A stretch of DNA of 64,000 bases from CAVPDE01 sp963707125 (GTDB lineage: Bacteria > Desulfobacterota > DSM-4660 > Desulfatiglandales > HGW-15), in contig CAVPOU010000024.1 in NCBI GenBank assembly GCA_963707125.1, positions 186,001 to 250,000 on the forward strand. Direction: 5' to 3'. A model generated the notes under the pieces. It was not told where the DNA came from, searched no databases, and saw only the letters and a program-made list of their open reading frames with translations. Positions 50,376 to 60,370 of this stretch are shown here, in pieces (the stretch's first letter is position 1; every line of letters starts with the position of its first letter). The position numbers were made by a program, and so were the translations under genes.

Positions 50376-51175
50376 GCTCTATCTTTCTCCTCTTTATTTG
50401 AAAGCGCCACAGGATCCAATGCTGGCAAAGGCAAGGTCCTCAATCTGAACAACTCCTCCGCGCACGTCAGGTCATAGCTGATCGGAGTGATCGTGATCCT
50501 ATTCTCCTTCAACGCCCTGGCATCGGCATCAGGGTTTCCTTCCTCAAGAGGGGTTTCACCGGAAAGCCAGTAATACACGTTTCCTCTCGGATCGATCCGG
50601 CGTTCAAACTTCTCCCTGAATCTTGCAACGCCCTGCCTGGTGAAGGAAACGCCGCATATCTTTTCCAGGGGGAGAGCAGGGATGTTCACGTTCAGAGCCG
50701 TTCTTTCCCTCAAGCCGTTCTCCTTGATGAAGCGGATGATCTCACGGCTGAATCGGGCGGCAAAACGAAAATCAGGATTGGTCCGGGTGTCCAGGGAGAT
50801 GGCTGCAGAAGGAATGCCCAGGAAGGCGCCCTCGGTGGCGGCGGAGACCGTTCCCGAGTAGAGGACATTGACGCCCACGTTTGCACCCAGATTGATCCCT
50901 GAAAGAATCACGTCAGGCGCTGCTTCGAGGAGTTCCTGCACAGCGATTTTTATGCAGTCCGCCGGCGTCCCTTTGACTCCGTATCCAAAAAAGCTCCCGT
51001 TCTTGTAAACCTCCTGAACCCTGAGGGGGGAGGTGAGGGTGATGGCGTGTCCCACGGCTGACATCTCTGAATCCGGGGCCACGATGTGCACCTGGAAATC
51101 GCTCTTGAGTTCCTGATAAAGAGCCTTTAGGCCGGGCGCGTGAATCCCGTCATCGTTCGTCAGCAGCACTCTCAT
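50372..51175 (-). CDS. surE: 5'-nucleotidase SurE
   Basis: SurE dephosphorylates nucleoside monophosphates in stress and stationary phase. The 267-residue product starts MRVLLTNDDGIHAPGLKAL with the Asp-Asp metal pair, has APDSEMSAVGHAITL, GTPADCIKIAV and SGINLGANVG..YSGTVSAATEG. Length is normal. The C-terminal part (RLRTLPLPALDPVAL) is divergent, as is common. Confidence 0.96.
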   Translation of the reverse strand: MRVLLTNDDGIHAPGLKALYQELKSDFQVHIVAPDSEMSAVGHAITLTSPLRVQEVYKNGSFFGYGVKGTPADCIKIAVQELLEAAPDVILSGINLGANVGVNVLYSGTVSAATEGAFLGIPSAAISLDTRTNPDFRFAARFSREIIRFIKENGLRERTALNVNIPALPLEKICGVSFTRQGVARFREKFERRIDPRGNVYYWLSGETPLEEGNPDADARALKENRITITPISYDLTCAEELFRLRTLPLPALDPVALSNKEEKDRA

Positions 51176-51296
51176 AGATAAGCCTCTTTCAACGGTCTCC
51201 TATAACATGCGCCCTTTCCCTTGTACCATCTTTTATTTGCCTCCATTTTGGGATTGCTGTATAAGTAAACTGCTGTCAGCTGAAGCTGACAGCTTG

Positions 51297-51443
51297 AGGG
51301 ACAAAGAGACGGATGAAGATAGGCACAAAGGCACAGAGGGCCAAAGGGACAGAGCGGAAGGGTTTTTCTGCTTTGTGCCTTTGCACCTTTGTCCCTTTGC
51401 CTCTTTCTTTGTAGCTTTGTGCCTTTGCAACTTTGTGCCTGCA
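51297..51443. repeat. Hairpin repeat, GGCACAAAGGCACAGAGG family (second copy)
   Basis: Near-identical in layout to 42326-42461: GGCACAAAGGCACAGAGGG left, complements CTTTGTGCCTTTGCACC and TAGCTTTGTGCCTTTGC right. It ends 12 bp before the histidine kinase start. Confidence 0.75.
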
Positions 51444-51455
51444 TCTCGGAGCATT

Positions 51456-52739
51456 ATGGAAGAATCTAGCCGCAAAGAAGAAACCCGAGAAGCCCTCTAT
51501 CGCCGTGAGCTGGCGACGATTCTTCGTTCCAGTGCCCTGATCAATTCCTCCCTGAACATCGAGCAGGTTCTTGACAACGCCATGAAGTGGGCAGAGGAAT
51601 TCATGGGCGCTGAGGCCAGCACGGTCTATGAGCTCGAAGACAGGAAAAACGAGCTCGTGGTCCGCCTTGCAAGGGGAGAAAAGAAAGGGTCCGTGGAGCG
51701 GGTTACCTTGAAGGTCGGGGAGGGCATCGCCGGAACCGTGGTCAAGACAGGAAAACCCATGGTCATCCAGGACGTGAGCCAGGAGAAAAAATTCACAGAC
51801 AAAATCGACCGGCTCACAGGATTCAGGACCAAGTCCGCGATCTGCGTTCCCCTCATGCTGAGGAACAGACCCATGGGCGCCCTTCAGGTGATCAACAAGA
51901 AATCCGGAGAGCCCTTCAATCGCTCGGATCTTGAGATCCTCTTTGCGATCGCTCAGCACGTCTCCATCGCCATGGAGAATGCGAACCTCTACCGCCGTCT
52001 GGAAGAAAGTTTCGCGGTCACGACTCAGGAACTCCGGCTCACCCAGGCAAAGCTGATTCGCACGGAGCGACTCGCTTCCATGAGCAACCTTGTTCAGGGA
52101 GTTGCTCATGAGATTCGAAACCCCATCACGACCATAGGAGGTTTTGCCCGGAGGATCAAAAAGGAACTCGGCGAAAACCGGAAACTCGAAAAGTACGTGG
52201 ATATCATTCTCGATGAGGCGGCACGCCTTGAGAGTATCGTGAAGCGGGTCCATGATTTCACGGAGACCCAATCCTACAGCCCGACCCTGGAAAAAATCGA
52301 ACCGATTGTGGAGGAAGTTCTGAACTCTGCAAAGCCTTTCGCGAATCAACTGGGCGTCCGTATCATAAAGGAAATTGCTCCTGAGTTGCCGCCGGCTCGA
52401 CTGGATTCCAGTCAGATCACCGTCGCTCTTACCAATATCGTGGAGAATGCTCTTGAAGCGATGCCGCAGGGGGGGACTCTGACCCTGAAAGCCCTGCGTG
52501 AGGATCGTTCTCTCGTCATAACGATCAAAGACACCGGGTGCGGCATTCCGAAGGAACAGTTGACCGCCATCTATGATCCTTTTGTCACATTGAAATCCAA
52601 GGGAATCGGACTTGGGCTCACTTTAGTGCACCAGGTGATATTGAATCATCATGGAGACATCCGGATCACCAGCGAAGTTCAAAAAGGAACCGTGGTGACC
52701 ATCAGGCTGCCCCTGGATGCCGCTGTGCGGGCATCCTGA
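51456..52739 (+). CDS. GAF-domain sensor histidine kinase
   Basis: The 427-residue soluble kinase starts at ATG 51456; residues of the longer open frame come from the repeat. A GAF domain (about 25-170; GEGIAGTVVKTGKPMVIQDV, SAICVPLMLRNRPMGALQVI) is followed by a coil, the phospho-His in GVAHEIRNPITTIGG and an HATPase domain with N box NIVENALEAMPQGG, G1 DTGCGIP and G2 GIGLGLTLV. No transmembrane segment, so it senses a cytoplasmic signal. No response regulator is adjacent. Confidence 0.92.
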   Translation: MEESSRKEETREALYRRELATILRSSALINSSLNIEQVLDNAMKWAEEFMGAEASTVYELEDRKNELVVRLARGEKKGSVERVTLKVGEGIAGTVVKTGKPMVIQDVSQEKKFTDKIDRLTGFRTKSAICVPLMLRNRPMGALQVINKKSGEPFNRSDLEILFAIAQHVSIAMENANLYRRLEESFAVTTQELRLTQAKLIRTERLASMSNLVQGVAHEIRNPITTIGGFARRIKKELGENRKLEKYVDIILDEAARLESIVKRVHDFTETQSYSPTLEKIEPIVEEVLNSAKPFANQLGVRIIKEIAPELPPARLDSSQITVALTNIVENALEAMPQGGTLTLKALREDRSLVITIKDTGCGIPKEQLTAIYDPFVTLKSKGIGLGLTLVHQVILNHHGDIRITSEVQKGTVVTIRLPLDAAVRAS

Positions 52740-52756
52740 GTAGTGAAGGAGCGCTC

Positions 52757-53626
52757 ATGAAGAGAACAGGCAAGGGCCGTCTCTGGTGGTGGATCTCCAT
52801 CCTTGTCATCGCCGTGGCCGGGGTCCTGGCGGGATATTTCCTGGGCATGGAGCAGGGTCGTAAAGAGACTGAAAAGCCGCCGGCTGAAAAAGCTCTGCCC
52901 CCGAAGAAACAGGCGGCCCCACCTGAAGCCCCGGTGGCCAAAGGGCCTGTCATCCTCCCGGAGACTGAGGAACTCAAGCCTCCTGATGAAAAGACTTATT
53001 GCGAGCGCATCGATCAGGAGATTCAGGGCTACTTCCGATATCTGAACGCAAAGGGCTATGTGAAGCATCTGGGCGAGGGCCTGGATACTTATGCCCAGTT
53101 CAAGACAATGGTTCGGAAGCTTTCCGCCAAGCTCCCCATCCCTGCAGGGGAAGCAATAGACTCAACGATCATCAGTGACAACATTTTTCTATTTTTCCGG
53201 GTTCTCGACAAGAATGACTTCAGGCTGACCCGGGACCTCCTCAAGAACGAAGGGGACACCCTGGAACCCACTCTGGACCTCTTTTACAGGTGGCTGACTT
53301 TGGGCTCGCGATGCCCGGATCCGGAAGGCATTCGGCCATCCCAAAGCGTCCTTTATCATTACGCCGGATTTTTCCTCAACACGATCGGCGGAAGGTCCTA
53401 TCTTTTTCGAAGGTCTCTGGGGTTGCGCCTTCTGTGCAGCTACTATTCCCTGCTCATCCTCCAGGAAGCGGACAAACAGGGCAAGAACTCCTATGGAATT
53501 GATGTCCTCCCCTTCATTGCTCCTCTCGCCAGAGAGATCGCTCTGTATCCTGATTTTCGCTTCAAACAGACTTACCTCAAGAACCTTGAGGAGATGGAAA
53601 AGGATTACCTGAAGAAGAGGCAGTAA
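52757..53626 (+). CDS. Membrane-anchored protein of unknown function (DUF3014-like)
   Basis: The 289-residue protein has a short cytoplasmic start, one transmembrane helix (WWISILVIAVAGVLAGYFLG), a Pro/Lys-rich linker (about 40-75) and a helical periplasmic domain with YFRYLNAKGYV, FFRVLDKNDFRLTRDLL and RRSLGLRLLCSYYSLL. The pattern is similar to DUF3014, which has no known function. It begins 17 bp after the histidine kinase and may be in the same operon. Confidence 0.65.
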   Translation: MKRTGKGRLWWWISILVIAVAGVLAGYFLGMEQGRKETEKPPAEKALPPKKQAAPPEAPVAKGPVILPETEELKPPDEKTYCERIDQEIQGYFRYLNAKGYVKHLGEGLDTYAQFKTMVRKLSAKLPIPAGEAIDSTIISDNIFLFFRVLDKNDFRLTRDLLKNEGDTLEPTLDLFYRWLTLGSRCPDPEGIRPSQSVLYHYAGFFLNTIGGRSYLFRRSLGLRLLCSYYSLLILQEADKQGKNSYGIDVLPFIAPLAREIALYPDFRFKQTYLKNLEEMEKDYLKKRQ

Positions 53627-53698
53627 AAATCCTGTTGCCCCGCCTTGAATAATCCAGTAAAGTTTTAGCTTTGATAGCCACTTGCCACGGAGGAACCC

Positions 53699-55204
53699 AT
53701 GTTGGATCACAGGGGGAGTGGTATTCTCCTCCACTTTACATCTCTCCCGTCTCGTTTCGGCATAGGTGATTTCGGGCCTTGGGCCTATCGATTCGCAGAT
53801 TTTCTCGCCGAAACCAAGCAGAGCTACTGGCAGTGCCTTCCCCTCAATCCGACCGATATCGAGTACGGGAATTCTCCTTATCACAGCCCTTCAGCGTTTG
53901 CCTGCAACCCTCTTCTCATCAGCCCGGAACTGCTCATTCAGGAAGGGCTGCTCACCGAGGCAGACCTGGAAATTCTCCCTTTTTTCCCCCGGGACAGGGT
54001 GGATTTCGATCTCGTCGTTTCCTATAAGGATAGGCTTCTTTCGCTGGCCTATGACCGGTTCAAAAGAGAGGGTGCGAATGGAGAATACAGGAGCTTCTGT
54101 TCTGAGCAATTCTCCTGGCTTGATGATTTCGCTCTATTTGTCGCACTCAAACAGGACTTCAAGGGCAGGCCCTGGAACGAGTGGCCGGATAGCCTGCGGG
54201 ACAGGGAGCCGGAAGCGCTGTTCCTTGGCAGAGAAAGACTGAGCGAGAGGATTCAGAAGGAGAAGTTTCTTCAGTACCTCTTCTTCAAGCAGTGGTCATC
54301 GCTTAGAAAATACTGCACAGAGCGGGAAATCAAAATCATTGGGGATATCCCCATCTATGTCGTCCATGACAGCGCAGACGTCTGGATGCACCCAAACCTT
54401 TTTAATCTGGACCATGAAAAGAGACCCGTCACCGTGGCGGGAGTGCCGCCCGACTACTTCAGCAAGACAGGGCAGTTGTGGGGCAATCCCGTGTACCGGT
54501 GGGAGGAGCTCAAAAGCACGGATTACGAGTGGTGGGTAAAGCGCATCGCCCACAACCTGAAGATGCTTGATGTGGTAAGAGTGGATCATTTCCGGGGTTT
54601 CATGGCCTACTGGGAAGTGCCTGCAACGGAAAAGATCGCTGTCAACGGGAGGTGGACGGAGGCACCGGGCATGGACTTCTTCAGCCGGCTCTCAGCGATG
54701 TTCCCGGTTCTTCCCATCATTGCGGAAGATCTCGGCACGATCACCCCGGATGTCTGGTCCACCATGGAGCATTTCGGTTTTCCCGGAATGAAAGTGCTCC
54801 TCTTTGCTTTTGATGAAAGCCTCCCAAGGAATGCCTATGCTCCCCATAACCATACGAAGAACGCCGTGGTTTACACAGGCACTCACGACAACAATACGGC
54901 AAGAGCCTGGTTCGAAAAGGAAGCCGGCGAACAAGACAGATCGCGACTGTCCCGGTATGTGGGGAAAGACATTACCGTGGAAAATGTCCACAGGGAACTG
55001 ATCCGACTGGCCATGATGTCTGTGGCCGACGCAGCGATTTTGTCCATGCAGGACCTCCTGGACTTAGGCGAATGGGCACGCATGAATCGGCCGGGCCAGG
55101 AAAAAGGAAACTGGCAGTGGCGGCTCCTGCCGGAGCAGCTCACGGCTCCATTGGCGCAGAAGCTTCTCGGAATGACGGAAATCTATGGCCGAAACTCAAA
55201 ATGA
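53699..55204 (+). CDS. malQ: 4-alpha-glucanotransferase (amylomaltase)
   Basis: MalQ transfers maltosyl units between alpha-glucans. The 501-residue product has the GH77 pattern: RGSGILLHFTSLPSRFGIGD, QCLPLNPTD, NSPYHSPSAFACNP, the nucleophile Asp in VVRVDHFRGF, the acid/base Glu in IIAEDLGTIT and the stabilising Asp in YTGTHDNNT. Length is normal. With glgP two genes downstream, it forms a glycogen or maltodextrin breakdown set around the diadenylate cyclase gene. Confidence 0.96.
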   Translation: MLDHRGSGILLHFTSLPSRFGIGDFGPWAYRFADFLAETKQSYWQCLPLNPTDIEYGNSPYHSPSAFACNPLLISPELLIQEGLLTEADLEILPFFPRDRVDFDLVVSYKDRLLSLAYDRFKREGANGEYRSFCSEQFSWLDDFALFVALKQDFKGRPWNEWPDSLRDREPEALFLGRERLSERIQKEKFLQYLFFKQWSSLRKYCTEREIKIIGDIPIYVVHDSADVWMHPNLFNLDHEKRPVTVAGVPPDYFSKTGQLWGNPVYRWEELKSTDYEWWVKRIAHNLKMLDVVRVDHFRGFMAYWEVPATEKIAVNGRWTEAPGMDFFSRLSAMFPVLPIIAEDLGTITPDVWSTMEHFGFPGMKVLLFAFDESLPRNAYAPHNHTKNAVVYTGTHDNNTARAWFEKEAGEQDRSRLSRYVGKDITVENVHRELIRLAMMSVADAAILSMQDLLDLGEWARMNRPGQEKGNWQWRLLPEQLTAPLAQKLLGMTEIYGRNSK

Positions 55205-55226
55205 GGCAGCCCGGTAGCCATCTCTC

Positions 55227-56396
55227 ATGAGTACCATTGCTCTCATCGCGAACTTAAGAATCCAGGATGTGCTCGACATCCTTTTCCTGACCGTGCTCAC
55301 CTATCATCTTTATCTCTGGTTCAGAGGAACCAAGGCGTTCAAGGCCCTCATCGGGCTGTTCGCCCTTGGTGTCGTCTTCACCATTGCACAGACCTGGGGC
55401 CTTTTCCTGACCACGTGGGTCTTCCAGATTCTGTGGCAGGTGCTCGTGATTCTCCTGATCATCCTTTTCCAGTCCGAGATCCGTCAGGTCCTTGAGAAAT
55501 TTGATCCTCTTCGCACCCTGGGTCTACGCAAAACGGCCCAACCCGGTCAGTGGACTCAGAGCCTTTCGGATGCGGTCTTCGCTCTCGCCGAACGCAAGGT
55601 CGGTGCCCTCATCCTGATCGAGCGAACCGAAAGGGTCGAAGAATGTGTGACTTCGGGCCAGAACCTTGAAGGAAAGCCCAGTCCGGAGCTCTTGATAAGC
55701 ATCTTTCAGAAAGAATCCCCCCTCCATGACGGCGCCATCCTCATCAAGGAGGGCCGTATCCAACTCGTTGCGTGCTACCTGCCTCTGAGCTCGGAGGAAG
55801 GGCTGCCCAAGGAATGGGGAACAAGGCACAGGGCGGCCATGGGCCTGAGTGAACGGTGTGATGCGCTGATGGTCGTGGTCTCTGAGGAACGAGGAGAAGT
55901 CACCCTGGTTGTTGAACGAAAGGTCTTCCATCCCGCTACTGCGGGAGTCATGAATCAAATTCTTCTTGACGCGCTGAGGCCGGCAGGCCGGGAAACGGTC
56001 CCCTGGAAGGAAAAGGTTCGCCCCCTCTTGGTCAACCAGTGGAAGGCGAAATATGGAACCCTTCTCCTGGTTCTGATTTTCTGGCTCCTTCTTGCAGGCC
56101 AGCAGGATTTTGAAGTGGCTTTTGCCGTGCCCCTGGAAGTGCGCAATGTCCCCGCCACCATGGAGATCACAGAACCCCTGAATCCGAAAGTCCGCATCAA
56201 GGTCAGAGGCCTCAGAAAGGATGCGAGCGTTTTGAGCGAAAAGAACGTGCACGCAGAGCTCGATCTTTCTCCTGCCGCCGCAGGGAAAAAGTCCTTTGCC
56301 ATCACCAGGGATCTTTTCATGCTCCCGAACGAGCGTGTGTATATCGTGAGTATCGAACCGTCTCAGATCACCTTCAAGTTCCATGAAACGCCATGA
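55227..56396 (+). CDS. cdaA: Membrane diadenylate cyclase (CdaA) fused to YbbR/CdaR-like domain
   Basis: The enzyme makes c-di-AMP from two ATP. Three transmembrane helices (about 12-82) lead to the DAC domain, with SPLHDGAILIKEGRI and GTRHRAAMGLSERCDALMVV as the catalytic DGA and RHR motifs. After about residue 265 a fourth hydrophobic helix (GTLLLVLIFWLLLAG) and a YbbR-like beta domain follow (VRNVPATMEITEPLNPKVRI). In Firmicutes CdaA and its regulator CdaR (YbbR) are separate adjacent genes; here both are on one 389-residue chain, which puts the YbbR domain across the membrane. glmM is not adjacent. Confidence 0.92.
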   Translation: MSTIALIANLRIQDVLDILFLTVLTYHLYLWFRGTKAFKALIGLFALGVVFTIAQTWGLFLTTWVFQILWQVLVILLIILFQSEIRQVLEKFDPLRTLGLRKTAQPGQWTQSLSDAVFALAERKVGALILIERTERVEECVTSGQNLEGKPSPELLISIFQKESPLHDGAILIKEGRIQLVACYLPLSSEEGLPKEWGTRHRAAMGLSERCDALMVVVSEERGEVTLVVERKVFHPATAGVMNQILLDALRPAGRETVPWKEKVRPLLVNQWKAKYGTLLLVLIFWLLLAGQQDFEVAFAVPLEVRNVPATMEITEPLNPKVRIKVRGLRKDASVLSEKNVHAELDLSPAAAGKKSFAITRDLFMLPNERVYIVSIEPSQITFKFHETP

Positions 56397-56432
56397 ACAT
56401 GATTCCTACTTTCTTCGGAGGGAAGAACAGCC

Positions 56433-58997
56433 ATGACGACACCCATCAAGACCCTGGATGTGAAGCCTCTGATCCCCGAGGCCATTCAGACCATCCGCGA
56501 GCTTTCCAGAAATCTCTGGTTCGTTTGGAACTCTGATGCGGTAACCCTTTTCCGAAGCATGAACCCGGATCTCTGGGAAGAGACAAGGGAAAACCCTGTG
56601 GAACTCCTTGTCCGCCTCAAGCAGAGCGACCTGAAAAGCCTGGCTGGAGATGAGGGGTTCTGTGCTCACCTGGCAAGGGTCAAACAGGACTTTGATCGCT
56701 ACATGTCTGAAAAGCCTGACCCCATGGTCTTCGGGAGCAGAAAACGACCTTTCCTTGTCGCCTATTTCACTGCAGAGTGCGGCGTCGCGGACTGCCTCCC
56801 CATCTATTCCGGAGGTCTCGGAATCCTTTCCGGCGATCATTTGAAATCCGCAAGCGACCTGAGGCTTCCCGTGGTCGGCATATCCCTTGCCTATCAAAAG
56901 GGGTATTTCAGGCAATACCTGATTCAGGATGGGTGGCAGATGGAGAGCTACCCTGTCAACCAGTTCAACACGATGCCCATGCACCTCGTGAGGGACGGCC
57001 AGGGCAGCCCCGTCACGATCTCTGTGGACCTCAAAGGCGAGGCAGTCAGGGTTCAGGTGTGGCAGGTGAACATCGGAAGAACCTGCCTCTATCTTCTTGA
57101 CACGAACATGAAAGAGAACTCCGAGTGGGCCAGAACCATCACCTCCCAGCTCTATGGGGGGGACCGGGAAATGAGAATCCGCCAGGAGATCATCCTCGGG
57201 ATCGGCGGTGTCAGGATGCTCAAGGCCATAGGTCTCCAGCCGGCCGTCTACCACATGAATGAGGGTCACTCTGCTTTTGCGGCTTTTGAGCGGATCAGGG
57301 AACTCAGAGAAGATCGAGGCCTGAGCTTCAATGAAGCCGTCGAGTTGGTGAGGGTCACCAGTGTTTTCACCACCCACACCCCTGTTCCTGCAGGCATCGA
57401 CACGTTTCACCCCGATCTGATGCGGGCCTACTTTGAAAACAGCGCAAAGGCCATGGGACTCTCCATCCACGTGCTCCTGGGTTTCGGAAGACAGGATCCG
57501 AGGAACAAAGATGAAGAGTTCTCCATGGCGGTTCTTGCTCTGAGGCTCTCCAACTGGAACAATGCGGTCAGCCGGCTTCATGGCGACGTGAGCCGTCGAA
57601 TGTGGCAGAAGATATGGCCCAGATCCCCTGAGTCCGACCTGCCTATTGTTCACATCACCAACGGCGTTCATATTCCTTCCTATATATCCAAAGGCATGGC
57701 AGAGAACTTCGACCGATACCTCAGTCCCCGGTGGATTGAGGATCCGGACAATGTGAAGATCTGGGAGAGGGTCGACAGAATCCCGGACTCGGAATTGTGG
57801 AGAACCCACGAAAGGGCTAGGGAGAGACTGGTGGGGTTCACGCGGATGAGGCTCAAGAAGCAGCTGGCAAGACGCGGGGCTTCAGACAGGGAGCTCGCCC
57901 TTGCCGACGAGGTGCTCAACACGGAGACCCTCACCATCGGGTTTGCGCGGAGATTTGCCCCATACAAGAGGGCCTATCTTGTCCTGAAGGATATTGCCAG
58001 GCTCGAGAAGATCCTGACCAACTCGGAACGGCCGGTGCAGATTATTTTTGCAGGCAAAGCCCATCCTCAGGATACGATGGGCAAGGACCTGATCAAACAG
58101 CTCGTCCAGGTTTCGAACAGGGACTCGCTGAGACGGCACATGGTCTTTCTCGAAGACTATGACCTGGATATCGCCCGCGCCATGGTCCAGGGAGTGGATA
58201 TCTGGCTCAATACGCCCCGGCGGCCCAACGAGGCCTGCGGGACAAGCGGAATGAAGGCTGTTGCCAACGGCGCCCTTCACTTCAGTGTGCTCGACGGTTG
58301 GTGGGACGAAGGCTATGACCGGGAAATCGGCTGGGCGATCGGAAACGGCGAGGAGTATGAGGATCATGCTTTCCAGGATGACCTGGAAAGCCGTGCACTC
58401 TATGATATCCTGGAGAAGGATATTATGCCCATCTTTTATGAGAGGGGCCCTGACGGAATCCCCAGGCGATGGGTTGCCAAAATGAAAGCATCGATGCACA
58501 AGCTCTCCCCCATGTTCAATACTCACCGCATGGTCTCAGAATACTGGGACCGGTTCTATGTCCCTGCAGCGGAACGGGGAGCCCAGCTGATGGAACGTGA
58601 ATGGGAGAACCTCAAGAAACTGGCCAAATGGCGAGAAAAGGTGATGTACAACTGGACCAATGTGGGAATCAAAGGAATCCGGCTCCCTGAGATTTCTGAA
58701 GCGGTTGTGGGCCAAGGGTATACCGTGGAAACCGACCTTTATCTCGGGGAACTGCTGCCGGAAGATGTGCTGGTGGAGGCCTATGCCGGGAGGGTGGATC
58801 CATCCAACCGTTTTCTGGACAGGTTTACCCAGGTGATGAAGCCCTCAGAAACAATGGGTGATCACGTGTACAGGTACCGATGCGAAATCATGTTCGAGGA
58901 AGCAGGACACTTTGGGGTAACGGTTCGGATCACACCCAATCATCCCAACCCCGAGAGCCGCCACGCCATGGGGCTCGTGATCTGGGGGCAGATGTAG
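56433..58997 (+). CDS. glgP: Alpha-glucan phosphorylase, short type
   Basis: The phosphorylase releases glucose 1-phosphate from alpha-1,4-glucans. The 854-residue protein resembles the Thermotoga-type family: N-terminal RELSRNLWFVWNSDA, YFTAECGVADCLPIYSGGLG, THTPVPAGID, HITNGVH, TIGFARRFAPYKRA, and the PLP lysine in EACGTSGMKAVANG. It lacks the regulatory elements of long glycogen phosphorylases. It ends in a beta-rich segment (about 740-854). It lies with malQ and cdaA. Confidence 0.96.
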   Translation: MTTPIKTLDVKPLIPEAIQTIRELSRNLWFVWNSDAVTLFRSMNPDLWEETRENPVELLVRLKQSDLKSLAGDEGFCAHLARVKQDFDRYMSEKPDPMVFGSRKRPFLVAYFTAECGVADCLPIYSGGLGILSGDHLKSASDLRLPVVGISLAYQKGYFRQYLIQDGWQMESYPVNQFNTMPMHLVRDGQGSPVTISVDLKGEAVRVQVWQVNIGRTCLYLLDTNMKENSEWARTITSQLYGGDREMRIRQEIILGIGGVRMLKAIGLQPAVYHMNEGHSAFAAFERIRELREDRGLSFNEAVELVRVTSVFTTHTPVPAGIDTFHPDLMRAYFENSAKAMGLSIHVLLGFGRQDPRNKDEEFSMAVLALRLSNWNNAVSRLHGDVSRRMWQKIWPRSPESDLPIVHITNGVHIPSYISKGMAENFDRYLSPRWIEDPDNVKIWERVDRIPDSELWRTHERARERLVGFTRMRLKKQLARRGASDRELALADEVLNTETLTIGFARRFAPYKRAYLVLKDIARLEKILTNSERPVQIIFAGKAHPQDTMGKDLIKQLVQVSNRDSLRRHMVFLEDYDLDIARAMVQGVDIWLNTPRRPNEACGTSGMKAVANGALHFSVLDGWWDEGYDREIGWAIGNGEEYEDHAFQDDLESRALYDILEKDIMPIFYERGPDGIPRRWVAKMKASMHKLSPMFNTHRMVSEYWDRFYVPAAERGAQLMEREWENLKKLAKWREKVMYNWTNVGIKGIRLPEISEAVVGQGYTVETDLYLGELLPEDVLVEAYAGRVDPSNRFLDRFTQVMKPSETMGDHVYRYRCEIMFEEAGHFGVTVRITPNHPNPESRHAMGLVIWGQM

Positions 58998-59126
58998 ACG
59001 GTAGGTGAGGGCGCAAGCACACGGGGCACGGCAGGGGGCTTTCTTTTTCCGGCTTTCGCGGGAGTGACGCCGCCAGCGACGGAAGTGCGCTTGCAATCAG
59101 TCTGTTGCGAGATGGTATTCTTTTCC

Positions 59127-59167
59127 ATTACTCCAACACTCCAATACTCCAGTACTCCTTACTCCAA
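59127..59167. repeat. Word tandem, ACTCCAATACTCCAGTACTCC family
   Basis: Five near-tandem CTCCAATACTCCA-like words lie between glgP and the aminotransferase start. It is the complement of the tandem at 16637-16700. Confidence 0.6.
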
Positions 59168-59183
59168 TGTTTTAGGAGCTCTT

Positions 59184-60338
59184 ATGCCTAATTTCGATTC
59201 TGTTGATCTTGATTTCCTTCGGAAACGTGCGGCCCTCAAGTGGGGGCGCTGGCGAAAGGATGTGATCTCCCTTTCAGTGGCGGATCTTGATTTCAAAGCT
59301 CCTGACGAGATCAAAGAGGCGGTCATCAGGGCCGCGAGGGAGGACCGGACACCCTACGGCTCTTACGGGGGCGATCCCGACGTGGTGGAGGTGGTCTGCG
59401 ATAAACTCCGTCGGATCAATCGAATCTCGGCAACCCCCGACCATGTCCACATGATCCCTGGGACCATGTTCGCCATCTTCATGGCCTGCTATTACTTCTT
59501 GAAGCCGGGCGATGAGGCCCTTATTTGCCCGGGGCCTGTTTACCCTCCGTTCATTCAGAATGTCCTCAACGCCCAGGCCGTTCCTGTCTTCAACGCATTG
59601 GACTTCCGGAACGGTCTGAAGCTCGACCTGGATGATCTCAAGCGCCGCATCACACCCCGTACCCGGATGCTCATGGTATCAAACCCCCACAACCCCACGG
59701 GAAGGGTTTTCACGCGAAAGGAGCTCGAAGGAATAGCCGAGATTGCCCAAAAGCATGACCTCCTGATCTTCACAGACGAACTCTATGAGGACATGCTGTT
59801 TGAAGGAGAACATGTCAGCCTGGCCTCCCTGAGCGACGATCTGTTCCGCAGGACCCTCACGGTATTTGGTTTCAGCAAGGCCTTTGGTATTCCGGGGTAT
59901 CGCATTGCCTACATTGTGACAGGCGGGGAGTTCGTGAGCGCTTTCAAGAAGCGCATCCACGACGTTATTGTTCACACGGACACGCTCGCTCAAGCTGCGG
60001 CAAAGGCCGCACTGACGACTGGGGGCCCTTGGATTTCCAAGCTCATGGCCCACCTCAAAGAGATGCGAGATTACGGCGTTGAGAGATTTTCCAGGATCCC
60101 AGGGGTTTCTTGTCCGGTACCTCAGGCGACGCCCTTCCTTTTCCCGGACATCTCGGGTTTAGGCATGACGGGAAAACAGTTATCCGAGGCCCTCAAAGAA
60201 AAAGCGAAAGTGATTGTGATGGATGGGGCCGAGTTCGGCCCTCCGGGCGAAAACTACATCCGAATCAACTTCGCCACCTCGCGTCCTGTGCTTGAGGAGG
60301 CCTTTGATCGCATAGAAAAAGCCCTAAAGGAGTTGTAG
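59184..60338 (+). CDS. PLP-dependent aminotransferase, MalY/PatB-like class I/II
   Basis: The start is ATG 59184, with TAGGAG 8 nt upstream; an earlier frame start adds word-tandem residues. The 384-residue enzyme has DFKAPDEIKEAVIRAARED, YGSYGGDPDVVEVV, SNPHNPTGRVFTRKEL, FTDELYEDMLFEG and the PLP Lys in GFSKAFGIPGYRI. These fit fold type I aminotransferases or C-S lyases of the MalY/PatB branch; the amino acid substrate is not fixed. Confidence 0.87.
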   Translation: MPNFDSVDLDFLRKRAALKWGRWRKDVISLSVADLDFKAPDEIKEAVIRAAREDRTPYGSYGGDPDVVEVVCDKLRRINRISATPDHVHMIPGTMFAIFMACYYFLKPGDEALICPGPVYPPFIQNVLNAQAVPVFNALDFRNGLKLDLDDLKRRITPRTRMLMVSNPHNPTGRVFTRKELEGIAEIAQKHDLLIFTDELYEDMLFEGEHVSLASLSDDLFRRTLTVFGFSKAFGIPGYRIAYIVTGGEFVSAFKKRIHDVIVHTDTLAQAAAKAALTTGGPWISKLMAHLKEMRDYGVERFSRIPGVSCPVPQATPFLFPDISGLGMTGKQLSEALKEKAKVIVMDGAEFGPPGENYIRINFATSRPVLEEAFDRIEKALKEL

Positions 60339-60370
60339 AGTTCGAAACTCCAGGAGATATTCTCAGCACA

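Noticed and set aside
54296..58526. Minus-strand ORFs opposite malQ, cdaA and glgP
   Set aside because: All are antisense shadows of intact conserved genes with no ribosome-binding sites or family motifs.
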